Assembly: GCA_019116745.1 (NCBI GenBank)
Contig: DXBC01000131.1
Location: 1 to 32,727 of the forward strand
Direction of reading: 5' to 3'
From: Candidatus Lachnoclostridium stercorigallinarum
Lineage (GTDB): Bacteria > Bacillota > Clostridia > Lachnospirales > Lachnospiraceae
DNA: 32,727 nt
Shown here: piece after piece, positions 29,906-32,727 of the stretch
Position numbering within the stretch: the first letter of the stretch is position 1
Layout: the number at the start of each line of letters is the position of its first letter
The notes under the pieces: model-generated
Seen by the model: only the letters and a program-made list of their open reading frames with translations
Databases searched by the model: none
What the model was told of the DNA's origin: nothing
Made by a program: the position numbers and the translations under genes

Positions 29906-31183
29906 GTGAAGGACGGAAAAAGCAGGCGAGAGGGAAAAACGGCGGCATTACTTGCCGCGGCGGTGCTTGCGGCAGGACATAAGCTGTGGATGCCGGAGCT
30001 TTCAGCCGCAGCTGATATGCCGGAGGCGGGACAGATCAGCGGGCAGGCGGCGCTGACTTGTTTTTCCTTTCTGCGTAACAGTCATTATCCGGCGGCCCGG
30101 GAAAATCTTCCGGATTCTATCCTTGAACTGGCGGTGGAAATGCTGCCGGCGTACCGGCTGGGGCGGGAACGGCTGGAGGCGGAGAGAAAGCTGGGAGGAA
30201 ATGATCCGGCCTTTTCCGTCTATCTGGATAACCAGCGCTTTTTTGCGGAGTATGAGAGCCTGGAAGGCAAAGAGGAGGGGAATGAAGGCAGTGTTTTGGC
30301 AGGAAACGGTGCGGCAGCAGGCGGTTCCGGGGCTGAAGGAGCAGAGGATTCTGATTCCCGCAGCATTGCCCAGGCGGCAGCACTGTCAGTCCAGGACGGA
30401 CTTCCCATAACCGGCCAGGTGTATTCCATGAGCCAACTGGCAGATTATGATTTCCTCATGAAGACATTTTACAGTGTTCATCCGTCCACCACGGCCGGCC
30501 GGGATGAAATGAACGCGGAGGAGCTGCTGTCGGAGGATCTGCGTCTGACGAAAGACAGCAGTTCTCCCCAGATTCTGATTTATCACAGCCATTCCCAGGA
30601 GACATACGCCGATTTTGGCCCGGAAAATCCTGACGCCACCGTGGTGGGAGTGGGGGAATATCTGGCGGAGCTTCTCCGGAAAAAGGGTTATCACGTGATT
30701 CACGACACCTCGGTCTATGACCTGAGGGACGGGAAGCTGGACCGGAGTCAGGCCTATACATATGCCCTGGAAGGGATTACTGCTATTTTGCAGGAAAATC
30801 CGACCATTGAGGTAGTGCTGGATATTCACCGGGACGGAGTGGATGAGGATTACCGCCTGGTGAGTGAGGTAAACGGCAAACCCACGGCGCAGATCATGTT
30901 TTTTAACGGAATGAGCCAGACGCCGGACGGTCCCATTGAATATCTGCCCAATCCCTACAGGGAAGAAAATCTGGCATTCAGCCTGCAGCTGCAGATGAAG
31001 GCAGCCGCCTATTTTCCGGGGTTTACCAGAAAAATTTATCTGAAAGGACTGCGCTATAACCTTCACGTCCGTCCCAGGTCGTCTCTCATTGAGGTGGGAG
31101 CCCAGACCAACACCGGTGAAGAGGCCAGAAATGCCATGGAACCCCTGGCAGAACTTTTGGATATGGTGTTGCAAGGAAATTAA
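29906..31183 (+). CDS. spoIIP: Stage II sporulation protein P
   Basis: The 425-residue protein is the amidase/endopeptidase of the DMP complex (SpoIID-SpoIIM-SpoIIP), which thins septal peptidoglycan to drive engulfment of the forespore. After an N-terminal membrane segment (about 12-30) comes a variable linker that is acidic and Gly/Ala-rich near 115-145. The SpoIIP domain runs from about 215: zinc ligands H227 and H229 in ILIYHSHSQETY, DIHRDGV near 310, and LRYNLHVRPRSSLIEVG near the end. The GTG at 29906 has AGAGGGGG 7 bases upstream. It lies 41 bases after gpr with no terminator between, as in the B. subtilis gpr-spoIIP operon. The lepA promoter lies in its last codons. Confidence 0.93.
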   Translation: MKDGKSRREGKTAALLAAAVLAAGHKLWMPELSAAADMPEAGQISGQAALTCFSFLRNSHYPAARENLPDSILELAVEMLPAYRLGRERLEAERKLGGNDPAFSVYLDNQRFFAEYESLEGKEEGNEGSVLAGNGAAAGGSGAEGAEDSDSRSIAQAAALSVQDGLPITGQVYSMSQLADYDFLMKTFYSVHPSTTAGRDEMNAEELLSEDLRLTKDSSSPQILIYHSHSQETYADFGPENPDATVVGVGEYLAELLRKKGYHVIHDTSVYDLRDGKLDRSQAYTYALEGITAILQENPTIEVVLDIHRDGVDEDYRLVSEVNGKPTAQIMFFNGMSQTPDGPIEYLPNPYREENLAFSLQLQMKAAAYFPGFTRKIYLKGLRYNLHVRPRSSLIEVGAQTNTGEEARNAMEPLAELLDMVLQGN

Positions 31184-31197
31184 AAAAATGGTATGTT
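31169..31197 (+). promoter_or_regulatory. Candidate promoter for lepA
   Basis: TTGCAA (31169-31174) and TATGTT (31192-31197) are 17 bases apart and each matches consensus at 4 of 6. The -35 is inside the end of spoIIP. It would give a leader of about 140 bases. Confidence 0.5.
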
Positions 31198-31209
31198 ATT
31201 GTATAGCGC

Positions 31210-31250
31210 AGACCGCTGAAAAGCCTGAAAGAATCAGGGGCGGGCGGTCT
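31210..31250 (+). other. Two-tier stem-loop in the lepA leader
   Basis: AGACCGC (31210-31216) pairs with GCGGTCT (31244-31250). Inside, CCTGA (31224-31228) pairs with TCAGG (31234-31238) around an AAGAA loop, leaving a purine-rich internal loop between the two stems. No T-run follows. A smaller GGAAG/CTTCC hairpin sits at 31283-31295. Possible regulatory RNA element; no known family recognised. Confidence 0.45.
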
Positions 31251-31347
31251 CGGAGACGGCCGGGGCTTCAGACGGAAAACAGGGAAGAAACTTCCGGAGA
31301 GGGCGGCCGCAGACAGGAAATTATCCGATGAAAGAGGAAAATCATTT

Positions 31348-32727
31348 ATGGCAATGGACCAAAGCAAAATCAGAAACTTTTGTATTATCGCTCATATTGA
31401 CCACGGCAAATCCACTCTGGCGGACCGTATTATCGAGATGACCGGCCTGCTCACCAGCCGGGAGATGCAGGCTCAGGTTCTGGACAATATGGATCTGGAG
31501 CGGGAGCGGGGAATTACCATCAAGTCCCAGGCGGTTCGGACTGTGTACAGGGCGAAAGACGGGGAGGAGTATATCTTCAACCTGATCGACACTCCCGGAC
31601 ATGTGGATTTCAACTATGAGGTTTCCAGAAGCTTGGCAGCCTGCGACGGAGCCATTCTGGTGGTGGACGCCGCCCAGGGAATCGAGGCCCAGACTCTGGC
31701 CAATGTGTATCTGGCTCTGGATCACGATCTGGATGTATTTCCGGTGATCAATAAAATTGACCTGCCCAGCGCCGACCCGGACCGGGTGGCGGCGGAGATC
31801 GAGGATGTGATCGGGCTGGAGGCCCATGACGCTCCCCGCATTTCAGCAAAGACGGGAGAAAATGTGGAAGAGGTGCTGGAGGCGATTGTGAACAAGATTC
31901 CGGCTCCGGACGGAGATCCGGACGCTCCCCTGCAGGCGCTGATTTTTGACTCTCTTTATGATTCCTACCGGGGAGTAATCGTGTTCTGCCGTGTGAAAAA
32001 CGGTACGGTGAAAAAAGGAACTCCTATTAAGATGATGGCCACGGGAGCCACTTTTGACGTGGTGGAAGTGGGATATTTCGGAGCAGGGCAGTTTATTCCC
32101 TGCGACGAGCTGTCGGCCGGAATGGTTGGCTACATCACCGCCAGCATCAAAAACGTGCGGGATACACGGGTGGGCGATACCATTACCAACCGGGAAGAAC
32201 CCTGCGGCAGCCCTCTGCCGGGCTACAAAAAGGTGACGCCCATGGTGTACTGCGGTCTGTATCCGGCGGACAGCGCCAAATATCCGGATCTGAGAGATGC
32301 CCTGGAGAAGCTCCAGTTAAACGATGCGGCCCTGTTCTTTGAGCCGGAGACGTCTCTGGCTCTGGGCTTCGGCTTCCGCTGCGGTTTCCTGGGACTGCTT
32401 CATCTGGACATCATTGAGGAGCGGCTGGAGCGGGAGTACAATCTGGATCTGGTGACCACGGCTCCCGGCGTTATCTACCGGGTGCACAAGACCAACGGGG
32501 AGATGATTGAGCTGACCAATCCCTCCAACCTGCCGGATCCGTCGGAAATCGAATATATGGAAGAACCCATTGTCAGCGCGGAGATTATGGTGACGTCCGA
32601 GTATGTGGGAGCCATCATGCAGCTTTGCCAGGAGAGAAGAGGCAACTATCTGGGAATGGAGTACATCGAGGGCACCAGAGCTCTTCTCAAATACGAGCTG
32701 CCTTTAAATGAGATTATTTATGATTTC
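31348..32727 (+). CDS. lepA: Elongation factor 4 (LepA), 5' part, runs off the window
   Basis: LepA is a ribosome-associated translational GTPase that affects ribosome assembly and stalled elongation. The first 460 codons of about 600 are present. The G domain is intact: G1 [14 protein letters not shown]2 in [12 protein letters not shown]3 DTPGHVDF, G4 NKIDLP and G5 ISAKTG. Domain II follows ([16 protein letters not shown]), then the EF-G-like domain III with [20 protein letters not shown] and the start of domain V ([27 protein letters not shown]). The LepA-specific C-terminal domain is beyond the edge. ATG at 31348 has GAGGA 9 bases upstream; a second in-frame ATG two codons later is less likely. 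lepA follows spoIIP in B. subtilis as well, with one gene between. Confidence 0.97.
   Translation, partial: MAMDQSKIRNFCIIAHIDHGKSTLADRIIEMTGLLTSREMQAQVLDNMDLERERGITIKSQAVRTVYRAKDGEEYIFNLIDTPGHVDFNYEVSRSLAACDGAILVVDAAQGIEAQTLANVYLALDHDLDVFPVINKIDLPSADPDRVAAEIEDVIGLEAHDAPRISAKTGENVEEVLEAIVNKIPAPDGDPDAPLQALIFDSLYDSYRGVIVFCRVKNGTVKKGTPIKMMATGATFDVVEVGYFGAGQFIPCDELSAGMVGYITASIKNVRDTRVGDTITNREEPCGSPLPGYKKVTPMVYCGLYPADSAKYPDLRDALEKLQLNDAALFFEPETSLALGFGFRCGFLGLLHLDIIEERLEREYNLDLVTTAPGVIYRVHKTNGEMIELTNPSNLPDPSEIEYMEEPIVSAEIMVTSEYVGAIMQLCQERRGNYLGMEYIEGTRALLKYELPLNEIIYDF

Overview
The window reads as a chromosomal segment of an anaerobic, spore-forming, fairly GC-rich Firmicute, most likely Lachnospiraceae (Clostridium cluster XIVa). 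The spore genes gpr and spoIIP, the strong AGGAGG-type ribosome binding sites, the frequent GTG/TTG starts, the gene complement (type Ic aspartate aminotransferase, FchA-FolD pair, ferredoxin-type aldo/keto reductase, DegV, YkgJ) and the order comEC-holA-rpsT-gpr-spoIIP-lepA all point that way; the last matches the Bacillus subtilis order. No tRNA, rRNA, transposase, integrase, CRISPR array or phage gene is visible. No gene-free stretch exceeds 300 bases. Species is not determinable from the window.

Layout. 1-1724: tail of a probable NYN-domain RNase, then an aspartate aminotransferase and a weak terminator. 1770-3758: a LysR regulator divergent from an ApbE flavin-transferase lipoprotein. 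3776-7056: a GtrA-type flippase and a YfhO membrane glycosyltransferase behind one promoter with an operator-like dyad. 7059-8572: a folate one-carbon pair, FchA then FolD, whose FolD lacks two of the three cyclohydrolase active-site residues. 8675-9103: a small YdcZ transporter. 9100-10493: comEA and an OmpR-type response regulator. 10509-22494: mostly housekeeping and metabolic genes (acetyltransferase, RlmH, phosphoesterase, AIM24 protein, aldo/keto reductase, nitroreductase, S66 peptidase, SpoVB-like flippase, Dtd, YkgJ, methyltransferase, Dus, DegV). 22498-27217: sensor kinase, GerMN lipoprotein and comEC. 27338 to the end: holA, rpsT (opposite strand), gpr, spoIIP and the first three quarters of lepA.

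How it fits together. The comE region, contiguous in B. subtilis, is split here: comEA and a response regulator stand at one edge of a 12 kb block, and a histidine kinase, its GerMN lipoprotein and comEC at the other. The kinase-lipoprotein pair resembles actinobacterial MtrB-LpqB. FolD and FchA look like a division of labour in tetrahydrofolate chemistry. comEC has no ATG, GTG or well-placed TTG start; the best-supported start is an ATC behind a good ribosome binding site.

I did not find a clearly undescribed multi-gene system. The most testable leads are the FolD-FchA residue loss, the comEC start, the split comE and two-component loci, and structured leaders at lepA and rpsT.
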